A stretch of DNA of 64,000 nucleotides from positions 15,691,679 through 15,755,678 of the forward strand of contig JARCOQ010000012.1 in NCBI GenBank assembly GCA_029207755.1, given 5' to 3'. The translations under genes were made by a program, and so were the position numbers. Every line of letters starts with the position of its first letter. Within the stretch, counting starts at the first letter, position 1. The stretch comes from Chamaea fasciata (lineage: Eukaryota > Chordata > Aves > Passeriformes > Sylviidae). The notes below the pieces were generated by a model that worked only from the letters and a program-made list of their open reading frames with translations, was not told the origin of the DNA and did no database searches. Below are positions 36,901-54,300 of the stretch, piece by piece.

Positions 36901-37625
36901 TCAGGAACAGTCTGTCTTGGGAGCGGGGGCGGGAGAACAGGCAGGAGAAGGGGAGCCATCTTCCTGTGGCATTCGGGATTTGGCTGAGGTGCAGCGCCCG
37001 TCTGCCAGCCGGGCACGGGGAAGGGAAGGGATGAGCACAGGCAAGGGATAGGTATGGCAAGGGATGGCGGAAGGGATGGAGACACGGAAGGGAAGGCTGC
37101 ACCCTCATCCCCGCAGCCCCGGCCCTGGCAGTGAGGCTGCTGTGGGCGGGTGCTGATGGCACGACGGGTGCGGAGCCACCTCGGTGTGGTGACAAGGCCG
37201 GCGTCTCCCCTCGGGTGGCCCAGCTTGTCCCCACGAGGGCTGGGGAACGGTGCAGGGAGCTGGGCTGGCCCAACCCTCATGGGGAAGGGAGCTGGGCTTC
37301 AGCTGCTCCGAGCTCCTGCTCACTCTGCTCCCCCGGGTTCGGCCACATCAAAGCAACAGGGCCCTGCAGGAGTGGCGACAGCGAGGGAAGGGGATTAGGG
37401 GTTTGTCCTCACCCTCCGGAATCCCCAGAGTGGGTACCCCGAGCCACTTCCCTGCTCCTGGATGGGCAGGGGCTCTGGGAACAAGAGCAGTCCCTTCCTC
37501 CTCCTCAGCTCCAGGGCAGCCCCCTGGCACCAGGTCCCGTCGCAGGGCAGGGGACACGATGAGACAATGGGGACCACAGACCCCCGCCTGTGGCCACACC
37601 CCCAACACACACTGGGCTGTTCAGA
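36901..37625. other. DPEP1-CHMP1A intergenic interval
   Basis: No gene is evident. The sequence is GC-rich and unique-looking, with short runs of AAGGGATGG-type words at 37020-37090. Confidence 0.6.
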
Positions 37626-37630
37626 GATTG

Positions 37631-37636
37631 TTTATT
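37631..37636 (-). terminator. CHMP1A: CHMP1A poly(A) signal
   Basis: TTTATT on the + strand gives AATAAA on the minus strand. It implies a 3' UTR of about 1.4 kb (about 37610-39022), in line with the long 3' UTR known for this gene in mammals. Confidence 0.65.
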
Positions 37637-38931
37637 TAAACCCACAGAAGGGCATGGACACGGTTTGGGGGAAAATGAAGGCAAATAAGACAAGCTTAAA
37701 AAAAAAACACCAATGAAACCACACAGACAGCCCAGGGAGAGGGACAGGGGACAGGTCTGGAGCCCCCAGTGCCACGGGGACACCGTGCAGGGAGCCAGGC
37801 ACAAATCTCCAGGGTCCCCCAGCTTCCCAACCAGCCCATCGGGAAGTGGCACAAGATGCAGTGCTCTGCTGTAGCCCAAAGCTGCCTCCTCCTCCTCCTC
37901 GGTAGTGAGGAAGGCTCTGTGTCACCAGCCACACGCTCCAAGGCCACTGAACTCAGAAAAAAATAAACAACGCAGCGGGAAATGTTTGTGCCGGGGAGGT
38001 GACCCCCATGACATCCCCCAGAGGTGAAAGTTCCTCCTGGGAGACCCAAAGGAAACAGCGCTTCCTTCCTGGAGAGCTTCCAGCAATCCAGCAGCTCCGC
38101 GGAGCCGGCGATAAACAGCTCCAGCCCCAGGGGAAGGTGACAAAGGACAAGGATGAGCACCGGGAGGGGACATGGAGAGCAGCCTGCGCCCCCAGCCTGG
38201 CGCCAGCAGCTAGGGGACAGAGGATATCCAGCGGCGAGGCACAGGGATGGACACAGAGCTGCTCCCGGGGTGGTTTTGCATTCCCCGTCACACCCACCCA
38301 GCAGGGGGACATTTGGGGACGTGTCTGCAGCCACCACAGCTGCTGCAATCCGCTCCCAGTGCTGGACACGGGTCCGCACTGGTCCAAACCGGCAGTCAGG
38401 GCCGGGATAACCATTTCCAGCTGGCAGTGCCTGGGGAATGTGTGGATTGACACGCACAGGGCTGGGCAGGGGGGGCTGTTCCAAAGGGCACTTCGTGGTA
38501 CAGGGCTGGGGGTGTCGGTCCGGCAGGACACGGAGCAGCAAAGGGCACAACAGGGACAGTGACAGCGAGGGAGGGGACACCCCGATGTCACCGCCCCTTC
38601 CTGCAAGGCACCGACCTCCCCAGATCCACAGCCGGGCACAGGGCCCTTCCCACAGCACTGCCGGAGACCGGGAACCCCGCGGCTCCTCCCAAACAGCTCC
38701 TGAGGAACTCAGCCCACAGCTCAGCTCTGGGCAGGGACAGGGAACAACAGAGGAGTTGGGGAGCAGCATCCCGAGACCAGGAAAATCCCCTTAGTGTTCC
38801 GTCAGCAGCGGGATGGGGGGCTCTGCCAGGCACCACCAGCAGCACCCCCAAACAGAGCCCCCCCACAATCCAGCACAGCGTTCCTTGGCCACGGGAGCGG
38901 CCACATTCCTGCTGGGATTGCTGCCTGCTCA

Positions 38932-41539
<2,608 letters not shown>

Positions 41540-41888
41540 CCTGCCCGCCGCCGCTTCCGGGTTCCGCCGCCGCTTCCGGGCGCTGCCGACGCCTTTTCCG
41601 GGGTGCGCGCTCTGAGTCTCGCGAGAGTTACGCTGCTCGGGGGGAGGTCACGTGGGCAGCGGAGAACCGAGGGGTCGACCGCAAAGGGGGCGGGGCCAAA
41701 GACCGGGGGCGGGGCTGGAGCAGGGCCGCGGAGGGGGAGGATATTGAGGAGGCGGGGCTATGCCGGGACTGGATCGCTATTGGTTCCTCCCTGGCAACGG
41801 TTGCCAGAGGCTCAATGTGTGTGGGCGGGGCCTGCGGGCGGGCCGTGTAATATTACGCGTGCGCAGGGCGGCTTTCGCCACCGTGGAC
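41540..41888. promoter_or_regulatory. CHMP1A/CDK10 bidirectional CpG-island promoter
   Basis: The two start codons are 349 bp apart, head to head. The interval contains the palindrome TCTCGCGAGA (41617-41626), a GTCACGTG E-box (41647-41654), an inverted CCAAT box (ATTGG near 41780) and a YY1-like ACATGGCGGC over the CDK10 ATG. No TATA box is visible. All are typical of shared housekeeping promoters. Confidence 0.75.
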
Positions 41889-44782
<2,894 letters not shown>

Positions 44783-45032
44783 GCTGTCCCTGAGAACAGG
44801 CGTGATGTGTCCTGGCTGAGGTGGAATCCCTCAGCCCAACAGTCCCAGCACCGTGGGCTCCAGCTGTTCCCAGGACAGCTCCCGAATCCATCTCCCTGTG
44901 TGGGACAGGGCAGGCTCCAGTCTGGGGCCAGGAGAGATGGGGCTCAGGGAGGCCCAGGCATGGCAGGGTTGGTCCTGTCCCTTGGGGGTCCTGGCTTGTG
45001 CTGTTTGTGAGGGGAACCCCGACTTTGTCATC

Positions 45033-45038
45033 AATAAA
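45033..45038 (+). terminator. CDK10: CDK10 poly(A) signal
   Basis: AATAAA is about 250 bp after the stop codon. CDK10 and SPATA2L converge here. Confidence 0.88.
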
Positions 45039-45330
45039 AGCATCTGGCAGTGGTAACATGGTGAGAGAATGACCTCATTCTTTGGTGCCAGCAGGATTGG
45101 AAGAAGCAGTGGCTCTACTCTCCTTCCTCTGTGTCACCCGGGAGATAAGGATACCTCCATGACACCCCAGGTTCTGCCCCCCTTTAAGTGGATCCCAGGC
45201 CCCACTCTCTGGGAGGCAGGAGCTGCTCCTGCAGGGTGATGTGCTGTCAGATATCACTGCAGACCCTGCCCCTGGACCAGGCATCTTGGTCCCCCTCACC
45301 AGGACAGAACACCGATGCCAAGGCAGCCAC

Positions 45331-45336
45331 TTTACT
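45331..45336 (-). terminator. SPATA2L: Possible variant poly(A) signal of SPATA2L
   Basis: No AATAAA is found on the minus strand between SPATA2L and CDK10. AGTAAA at 45336-45331, about 140 bp after the stop, is the only variant hexamer I noticed. Confidence 0.3.
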
Positions 45337-45474
45337 GATGCACTGAATAATTTACAGCAGCAGTGCCAGGGCTGGAGCAGGGCCCAGGCACCGCTGTCTC
45401 GGGCTGAGGAGTCCATGTCCTTGTGCCAAGCAGCGGCCCTGCTCCCGCCCTCCCGGCAGGCAGCAGCAGCCGTG

Positions 45475-46712
45475 TCAGGAGCGGGGTGCAGAGCGCTCTG
45501 CCAGCAGCATGTCCAGCTCTGTGCGCTGCAGCCAGAGCCGCTGCTGCCGCTCCCCGCGCAGCTCCTGCCCGCGGTGCCGGCTGCGGCAGGCGTGTCCCAC
45601 GGCGCAGGCACCGCCATGCAGCTGCCGGCAGGTGCTGCAGCAGTACGAGGGCAGCATGCCCCGGCGCAGACATGAGTGCAGATGGTAGCAGGGCAGCTCT
45701 GGTGTGTCCTGGGGGGAATCCCGGGGTTCCCCCAGCACCTGGGGGATTCTGCCGGTGCCCACCAGCTCCTGCTCGGGAAAGAGGTGAGTGGAGGTGTCCA
45801 GATCAGTGCTGCCCACAGGGTCTGGCCCAAGCATGCCATCGCAGCGTCCCCAGCCCCTCGTGTCCACATCCTGAGGGTCTCTCCACAGCACTGGGGGGGC
45901 TGTGTCCTTGGCCCCAGCGTCCTCAGGGCTGTCTGGCACCTCCTGGTAGAGATCCACGCCATCGCTGCAGTCGGCAGCCGCCCTGCATTGTGTTCCCCGG
46001 TCCTGCAGCATCTCCAGGCGCCCCTTGGTGCGATGCCGCGCCTCCAGCAGCTCCTCGGCGCGGGGCTGCGGCCAGAGCCGCAGCGCCATCTCTGCCAGGA
46101 TCTCGCACTCCAGGCGGCAGGCGAGGAAGCCGACAGCGGCAGCGATCAGCGCGGGCGCCGGGGGCAGCCGCGCCACAGCCAGGCGGTGCCGGTCCTGCCG
46201 CTCGTAGCCCAGCCGGCCCAAACTCCGCACCAGGTCGGCTTCGGGGAGCGCTGGGCGCAGCAGGTGCATGTAGGCGCCGGAGAAGGTCTGCAAGGAGAGC
46301 GGGGAGCGTGGCTGGAGGTGTCTGGGTACCCCCACAACATCCCCTTACCACCTCAGGGCCTCACCGGGATGGTGCCGAACTCCCGGCGCCACGGGAAGAG
46401 GTAGAGGTTGACGGCCGCCAGCTCCAGCAGTCGGAAGGCAGCAGCCAGGCCTCGCAGCGCCAGCCGGGGGTCGGGGTGGTCCCGCAGACCCCGGGTCAGC
46501 AGTGCCAAGGCATCGTCCAGCAGAGCCCCCAGCAGCGCCGGCTCCTGCTGCAGCCGCTGCCGCAGCCGCTCCGCCACGGCGGGGCCGGGGCAGGTGCCGG
46601 CGGGGCCGAACCCCCGCTCCAGTGAGCGCCGGTACTCCTGGTGGAATTCCTGCCGGAATTCCTGCCCGTAGTCCTGCCTGTGCTCCTGCCGCAGCGCCGA
46701 GCCTGCACACAT
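45475..46712 (-). CDS. SPATA2L: Spermatogenesis-associated protein 2-like (PUB-domain protein)
   Basis: Two coding exons on the minus strand: 46712-46365 and 46287-45475, 1161 nt or 386 aa (human 424). The ATG follows directly after an acceptor (CCCGCAG), so the 5' UTR is in an upstream exon. The N-terminal half matches the PUB-domain region of SPATA2/SPATA2L ([20 protein letters not shown], then [10 protein letters not shown] and [16 protein letters not shown]). The C-terminus has the conserved cysteine/histidine block ([23 protein letters not shown]) and the end QRRLWLQRT-type helix, here [20 protein letters not shown]2 proteins bridge CYLD and HOIP/LUBAC; whether SPATA2L does so in birds is inference. 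The middle is diverged and shorter than in mammals. Confidence 0.93.
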
Positions 46713-47142
46713 CCTGCGGGTACAGCAGCGTGAGACCCCACCGTGGGACCCCGGGACCCGTCAGACCCCCAACCCTGCCACCCCCCTCCCAAACCCGTGA
46801 AGGTCCCCCCGGAACTCCGGTGCCCCGAGGCCTCCCCGGCACCTCCCTGATCCCATCCCCCCGGTGTCACTCCCCGGGCCTGGTTTCCCCCGTTTTCCCG
46901 CCCCCAGAGACCTCCCGGTGTTCCCACCCGAGCCCGGTTCCGCCCCGGTCCCGGTTCCCCCTCCACCTGCCGCTCCCGGCCGCTCGCGCTGCCTTCCCGC
47001 TGCCCCCGGGCCGGAACGCACGTGCCGCCCGAAGCCCCGCCCCCGGGGCGGGGCCGAGACAGCGCCCCCCGCAGGGCGGGAGGACCCGCGGAGGGGGCGT
47101 CAGCACCTGGCCGGGGGTGTGCGGGTCCGCGCCGCCCCCTCC
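46713..47142. promoter_or_regulatory. SPATA2L upstream CpG region and VPS9D1 3' end
   Basis: VPS9D1 stops 430 bp before the SPATA2L ATG, on the same strand. The interval is CpG-rich, probably contains the SPATA2L promoter and non-coding exon, and has no AATAAA for VPS9D1. Confidence 0.5.
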
Positions 47143-50100
47143 TCACTGCAGCGACTCCACGTAGGACAGGGCGCTCTGCAGGGACGTCAGGCAGTACCCC
47201 TCCTCCCCGATCAGGTACCTGTGCCACAGCCATCACACTTTCACCAACAGGACACCCCCACGAGCACCGCAGCATCGTGGCTGGGACACTGCCACAACCG
47301 GGACACCAGAACACCCAGCACCCCTCGGCCCTGCTGCTATTCCGACCCACCTCCCGCCCCGAGAGCCCTGTCCCAGGAGGGTGACGGTGCCCTGAGCCCA
47401 GGGGTGCCTGCACGGCCCAGCACCCTGGCACGTACCCCTCATGGATGAACTCCTCCAGGGCAGCACACTCGGAGAGCAGCTGGGGTAGCCCCGTCTGCAG
47501 CACCACGTAGGACAGGATGGGCAGCAGGTCGTCTGCCCCGCTGTGACAACAGGGGCCATCAGCCACGGTGGCCACAAGGATTGGTGCCCGGACACCACGC
47601 CGGCCACAGGAGCCCCCGGCCCCGCACTCCCCTCTCTCCCCATCCCGCTCTGTGTGGCCGAGGGACGTTGTCCTGTACTCACATGGCGGCCGTGGCGAGG
47701 CTCCGGGCGTCCCGGGTGCCGCAGTACTCCTCGGCACACTCGCAGATGCCACGCAGGGCTCGCACTGCGGCACAGGGCGGGCGTCAGGGTCACCGCCACC
47801 CCTGGGCCCCCGCCCCACGTCCCCAGCACCGCTCACCGATGCATTCCAGCTTCCTGCGGGGACAAGTCTCCAGCGGGATGAGGCGCAGGTCCTGCACGGC
47901 GGAGGCGTACGCGGGGCGGCCAGGGGCGGGCGGGAAGAGGCGTGAGGCCAGCCCCATGTCGGCGGGGCTGGCGTGCCGGTGCCGCTCCATGCTCCGTGCC
48001 AGGGCCGCCTCACGGGGCTGCTGCACGGTCCTGCGGGCACGGAGGTGACGGGGGGGTGCCAGGAACGGGCTCAGCGGGTCTCAGACCCTCCAAAGCGGGC
48101 CATGGTACCTGTAGAGGGCCAGGAGCGGGGCCCAGAGTGGGGGGAAGAAAGCCTCCTCCAGGCAGGCCAAGCACTGATCCTTGCCGGCGGCGGTGCCGAG
48201 CCCCTCGAAGGCCAGCAGGGTCAGAGCCAGCAGCCTGTCTGGGAAGGGCGAGCCACACAGCACACTGGGTCCCCCTGTCCTACCCACACTGTGCCCCAAG
48301 TCAAAACGGGGTGCAGGAGAGCCCCCGATCCGCCCCCCACTCCCTCAGCTGTCCCTCACCGATGGCGTTGTGGATGTCCCTCACGACACCCTTCAGCAGC
48401 TCCGGCAGCGCCGTGTCCTTCCCGGAGCTGGCCGGGGGCTCTGCAGGGGCCCAGCCCTCAGGGGACGCCAGGAACCTCTCCAGGTCCTCGAAGGAGCTTT
48501 CCCGGGGGGTCTCGGGGGGCTCAGCGGGCCCTGGGGCGCCGCTGTCGGCGAGGGGGGTGCTGGACTGGCTGTGGCGCAGCGCGGCCGGGCCGTGCTCGGG
48601 CACCGAGAACATGCAGTGCAGGCTGCGGGACGCTCGGAGCCGGCGGGCCCCGGGCTCGGCGGGCAGCGAGGAGCCGCCCGCGTCCAGCGACAGGAAGGAG
48701 AGAGCCGAGGGGGAGGCGGGGGAGGCGTCAGCGGGGCCGCGGCTGACGGCGGGGTAGAGCCGGGCGTACACCGCACACTGCAGCCGCCGCAGCAGCTGTG
48801 TGATGGGGTGCTCGGGGCAGCTGTGGGCAGAGGGATGGGGTGGGCGGGGGGCACCGGCAGTGGCTGCAGCCCCTTGCTCTGGCAGGGCCATGCCCGCCCC
48901 AGCAGTACCTCAGGAGGCAGGAGAAGAGCCCTGACACCACTGAGAGATCCGCCGGGCTCCGCTTCAGCTGCGCCTTCCACTGCCTTGGCCAGTCCTGGGG
49001 AGTGTCCAAGGCTGGTCACAGGGATGGTGCAGCACTCTGCCCCATGGCACAGCCTCCTGTCCCATGGCACAGCCTGCAGCCCTGTCAGCAGCCCCTGGCA
49101 CACACTCACGTGGTCCTGCTCATACTCGAGGATGGCAGCGTAGAGCGCTCGCTGCTCCTGCTCCTCGGGGGTGAGGGCCACGCTGCTGGAGAACCTCCTG
49201 GAGACACCCCGGGCCAGTGAGGGCACTGCTGGGTGTCCCCACAGCTCAGGGTCCCTGTGGTGACATCCCCACTCACCGGTTGGCCGCCTCCTGCAGCCGC
49301 AGCCGCCGCTCTTCCATCTTGCGCTGCAGCTGGGCCAGGCACAGTTAAGGGTCCAGAGCCACCACTGTGCTCACCCACTGCCCTTGGCCCTCCTGCATCC
49401 TCCAGCTAGGACCCCAGAGGTCTGTGTGGGGTTGGTGACACCCAGGACAGGGCAGAGGCTCCGCTGGAGCCGGCTCTTGGAGCATTCCCACTGGCAAGGA
49501 TACAGTCTCCTCTCGAGCCTTGGCGATCACCAGGTTCTCCATCATCTGCCGCTGCAGGGACAGCGTCTGCGAAGCAGAAGGGGAGTCGAGAACATCCACC
49601 CACACCCCATGGCCACCAGTGGGGAGCACAGGTCCCCCAGGGACCCTCTCCCTGCCTGGTTGCTGGTTCCATCCAGCTCCCAGCTCCTCCCCAGCTCCCC
49701 ACTTGCCAGGGATGTTTTCTGCACGGCCTGGCTTGGGTTCAGCCGCGCCACCCGCGCCTCGTAGGCCGCCTTCAGCTTCTGGTTCTGCAGGGAGGCCTCC
49801 TCCAGCGGGGTCAGCTCCCTGTAGGAACAGCCTCAGCACTCGCCACAAGGCACAGGACATGTGCCAGAACCACATCCTGTTCCTTAACCTCCCAGGCAGG
49901 CATGAGGCCACCACCAGTCCTTGTGTCGCAGTTCTTGACAAACCGCTTGTGTTTGAACCTCCCATGTCCTACACGCTGTGTTTGAGCCTCCCATTTCCCA
50001 GTCCACATCAGCCCTCCATGCTCCACCACTCTCTGTCTCAGCCCCTTGCCCCAGTCTCTGTGACCCAGTCCCCGTGTCCCAGCCCCCCGTACTTCCGTGT

Positions 50101-51201
50101 GCTCTGTGCCTCAGCGATCTGCAGCTTCTGGAAGATCTCCGGGGGCAGGAATGGCGAGAGCTTCCCCCCCTCGTCCGAGCAGACCCGGCGGTGCCTGGGG
50201 AGGGGTGCAGGGCCCCCACCCCGCTCCTGTGCAGCCGGTTTCACCTGGGCTTTCCCTGGGGAGGGAGGCAGGACAGGTCGGCTGTGCCTCACCACCAGCC
50301 TGGCCCTGCAGGGGCACCCAGCTCCCCAAAACGGGACCCCCACCCCTCACTCACCCAGCGCCGCTGCGATGGATTTGACCCTCTCCAGGCACTGCTCCGC
50401 CAGCTTCAGCAGTTTTGGGGTGTCAGGGGTGACCCCCTCGCTGTTCTCTGTGGGGAGGGTGCGTTGAGGTCACTGCAGGATTTCCACCGCCCGCCTTGGT
50501 TCCTCGCGGGGTGGGGACAAGGGGTCCTGCCTTACCTGTGCCTGCCGCCTCCTCCTGCAGGGCCTGGGCGATGAGGGTGATGCTCTTCAGGTACTCCACG
50601 TAGGCCTCCTGCCGAAGTGGGGGGTGAGCAGGGACCCCCGCGGGTGGGGGCAGCTCGGGAACCCCCAGGGCCCCGGCGGATCGCAGCTCCGGGTCCGAAC
50701 GGGAGGCGGGGGGAGCCCGGGGATGCGGGGGTAGCCCAGGGGCGCTGGGTCAGACCGGGGATGCGGCCCCGGGAGTGAGGCGTGAGTCCGGGCATGCGGA
50801 GGGAGCCCCGGGATGCAGGATGAGACCGGGGATGCAGGGCAGGACCAGGGATGCTGCCCCGCGGCTTGGAGTGAGGCCGGGGAACGAAGCCGGGAGATGC
50901 GGAGAGAGCCCAGGGATGCAGGAGAAGCCGGGGATGCGGGGGAAGCCCAGGGATACAGGAGGAGGCCAGGAATGCAGCCCCGGGGAAGGGGATTGAGCCC
51001 GGGGATGCAGGGGGAGCCCCGGGGGCGCAGTCCCGGGGATGCGGCTGAGCCCGGGGGTCCCTCCCCGGCCGTCCCCGCGCTCACCCTGGTCCTCCCGGCG
51101 CTGTCCATGCCCAGGGCTCCGCTGGCCGCCCTCATGGCTCCCTGCAGCCCGCGGCCCCCCCGGCCCGGCGCGGGCCCCTCGGCGCCCCCCGGCGCGGCCA
51201 T
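47143..51201 (-). CDS. VPS9D1: VPS9 domain-containing protein 1 (putative Rab5-family GEF)
   Basis: Minus-strand exons, 5' to 3': 51201-51085, 50608-50536, 50447-50355, 50255-50093, 49818-49707, 49566-49504, 49329-49277, 49197-49110, 48994-48909, 48820-48360, 48238-48109, 48030-47837, 47764-47683, 47540-47436, 47218-47143. The sum is 1896 nt or 631 aa, the human length. An N-terminal helical region ([17 protein letters not shown]) resembles an MIT-type bundle. The centre is coiled-coil-like ([34 protein letters not shown]). The C-terminus is the VPS9 domain core ([20 protein letters not shown], then [17 protein letters not shown]) with the catalytic Asp and Tyr positions kept. All introns are GT-AG except the one after 49707, which begins GCAAGT. 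Confidence 0.95.
50700..51060. repeat. GGGATGC-type minisatellite, VPS9D1 intron 1
   Basis: Imperfect units of about 25 to 30 bp containing CCCGGGGATGCAGGGGGAGC and variants fill the intron between the first two coding exons. Open frames across it are artefacts. Confidence 0.85.
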
Positions 51202-51338
51202 GGCCGCGGGGCCGCCCGGAACGGCGCGCTGGGGCCGCGGGCCCGCCCGGAGCGCGGCGGGACGGACCGGGCGCGGCGGGTCCCCCCGGCCGGCGGGGGC
51301 GCTGCGGGCGGGCGGAGCCGCCGGGCCCGGCGGGGACG
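51202..51338. promoter_or_regulatory. VPS9D1/ZNF276 bidirectional promoter
   Basis: Only 137 bp of CpG-saturated sequence separate the two divergent start codons. The 5' UTRs must be very short or overlap. No TATA box is visible. Confidence 0.75.
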
Positions 51339-54300
51339 ATGAAGCGCGATCGGCGCGGGCGGTTCCTGGCGGCCCCGGGCGGCCCCCGGGCCCCCCCCGC
51401 GCCCCGCCGGACCCCCGGCACGGCCGCCCGCGGCACCGAGCCCGCCGAGCCCCCCGCGGCCACCGCCTGCGCACCGGAGGCAGGTGAGGCCCGAGCGCGG
51501 GGACCGGGGCGGGGGGAGCGGGGGCACGGCCGGAGTCGCTTCCCCTGCGCCGGAGCCGCTGCGGGGCCACCGGGACGGGCTGCGAGGACCGGGGACGGGC
51601 GAGCCCTCGGTGTGGCGGGGCTCCCTCCGCGCTGCCGGGGTCAGACCCGCCGCCCCGGGACTCGGTGCCGAGCGGGCGGCAGGTCAGAATTTACCCGTTT
51701 GTCTGGAGTTTCTTCCCCCCTGAAACACCGAACATCCCGGTGCCGGTGACGGCAAGGTAAGGATGAATTCGGCACACGGTGAGGGAGAGTGGGGGAACCT
51801 CCCGCTATCTCGGGGTGCTCGGCCGCTGCCTGCTCCGGTTTGGGGGTGGCCGGGATCCTCCCTCCATCACGGTTTGAGTGTGGCCGGGGCACTCCCGCCG
51901 TCCTTTTTGGGGTTTGGGGTTGACTGGGACCTTCCTGCCATCCCGGTTTGGGGTGGCTGATACCCGGGTGTGTTACAGCTGGGGCGGGAGATAAGCGGGA
52001 TCTCCAACGGCTCCGTTGGGTGCTGTGACACCGGGACAGCGTGTGGCATGCCGGGCACTCACAAACGGGGGGTTCAGCCCCCCAAGACGTATCCCCCCGG
52101 GAGGTGCTGCCCTTTCCCACCGCTGTCACCACCCCCGCGGGGTGCGGTGAGACCCCCATGGCTCCCGAGGCCACCCAGGTGGTCCCAACTCGGGGTTGGA
52201 TCAGGGCCGGGGAGAGGCTGTGCTAAGGGTTCCTTTCAAACTGTTGGGGTGCAGTAGAGGGATGGGATTTATTCCACAGGGTGGGAATGGCACAGGTCAA
52301 TGAACTGGGTGACACTTCACATCCTGCCCGCTATTCCGGCTCAGGAGCTGCCCCACTCCAGGCCACTACTGGGGAGCTGAGGAATGGGCCAGCCAGCACT
52401 GGGGCAGCCAAGGGACACAATGCCAGCTGTAAATACTTGGGAGATAAACACCTGGGAAGAGCTGCTGAAACCAAGGGATGGCACTGGCAGAGTCCTGGGA
52501 ACGCTACAGCGCAGAGGAGGCTCCGCCATTGGGACAGTGGGGTCAGAAGGGCTGATTTTGGGTCAGCTGCTGTCAGAAGGGTCTTTTCCTGCCTGGATTT
52601 TCCATGCTTTTCTGAAGGCAGGGCTAAGGGGAGGGAAACACCTTTGGGGTGCATCAGTGCCATCCCTCAGCGGCCACGTTGGCTCCTCCTCGACAGGAAT
52701 CGGCCGAGCCCTGAGCACGGGCTACTGCCGCCTGTGCCACGGCAAGTTCTCCTCGCGGAGCCTGCGCAATGCCTTCGGGAAGGTGCCCGTGCTGGGGGAG
52801 AACTCGGAGAAGCAGCGGCGTGTGGACCAAGTGTTCTTCGCCGACTTCCAGCGGCTGGTGGGCGTGGCGGTGCGGCAGGACCCTGCGCTGCCACAGTTCG
52901 TCTGCAAGAAATGCCATGCCCAGTTCTACAAGTGCCGCAGCGTCCTCCGCACCTTCATCCAGAGGGTGAACGCCTCGCCCACAGGCCACGCCAAGTCCAA
53001 AGGAAAGTATGTGGCCTTTCTTGCCTCCCGGGAGCGGCGCCGTGCCGTGGTGCCGCGTTGTCCCTCCGTGACCCCCAAATCCCACTGTGCCGCTCTGGTT
53101 TTTGCAGGAGCAGCGGGGTCCAGGCGCAGCCGGGTATGGAAGGAGGTGCCTCCTGCCTGGGTGAGTGCCCGCCCCCCCTTTTCCTTCTGCCACATGAGGG
53201 CTGGGGTTGATGGGTGGTGAGAAAGGACCACATGCAGGGGGGTTCTGGAGTCCTTTGACACAGCTGGTTGTGGTCCTCCTTCCTCCCTCTGGCTTCTCGG
53301 GAGAATCTTCACCTTCCTAGGCTGGGCCAAACAGGCAGAGGCTCACCTGGGGGTGGGCAGAGCAGATTTGGGTGGCAGTGCCAGGCCTGTCCCAGCTGCT
53401 GTTGGACACTGGGGACAATTGGAAATACCCTTTCAGCCGTGAATAATGGAGGGAGGTGGTGGAACCACTGTCCGTGGAGGTGTTTAAGGAAGGACTGGAC
53501 CTGACACTCAGTGCTCCGGTCTGGCTGACAGGGGCATGTTTGGTCACGGGTTAGACTCAGTAATCTCAGAGGTCGTTTCCAACCTCAATGGTTCTGTGAT
53601 CCTGGCAGTCACTGGCACTACCCCGCTCCAGCCCTTTGGGGCAGCCCTGGTGGGAAGCAGATCCACATCCCCATCCCTTCCGTGTCCCCTCCGTGCCCAG
53701 GCCTGACTGTGCTGCCTCTCCCCTGGCCAGTTGACCTGATCACGTCCAGCCCGCAGTGCCTGCACAGCCTGGTGACGTGGACGCACACGCACGCCGGGAG
53801 CTGCCCCTCGGTGCCCGGGCTGCGCAGCGTGCTCTCCTCCGAGTACTGCGGCATCATCCGCGCCGTCTGGGGCTGCGGCGACGGCCACGACTACGTCATG
53901 GACACGGACTCGGACTGCAGCTCCGCGCTGCTCGACAACGCCCTGTCCGGCAAGCGGGAGTGGAGCAAGGGCGTGGCACAGCAGCGCCTGACTGACAACG
54001 GGGCCGGGGCAGACAGCGCCCAGGCTGTTCCTGCTCCCAAAGCCCAGCATGCTCCAGTAAGGACAGCTCCTTGCCAGCAGCCCGCCGGCAAAGGGACCAC
54101 GGTGGTGGCACTGAGTGTGGAGAATGTGCCGCCGCAGGACAGGGATCCGTCTCCCTCGCAGCTGGACAGCGCGGCCTCTGTCCAGGAACAGGCCCTGCCA
54201 CGGCCTGTGTCCCCACTGAGCGCTGCCACTGGTAAGGGATTTGCTTCCTGTTCTCCCTGTCAGCCTCAGGGGATAGGCAGGGAGCTGGAGAGGTGGCTCA

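Noticed and set aside
46496..48040. 514-codon minus-strand frame across the VPS9D1/SPATA2L boundary
   Set aside because: It includes true VPS9D1 VPS9-domain exon sequence read in part through introns; the spliced model of 631 aa accounts for the coding parts.
50587..51570. 327-codon minus-strand frame through VPS9D1 exon 1
   Set aside because: Only MAAPGGAEG to GRTR is exon; the remainder is the intron-1 minisatellite and antisense ZNF276 exon 1.
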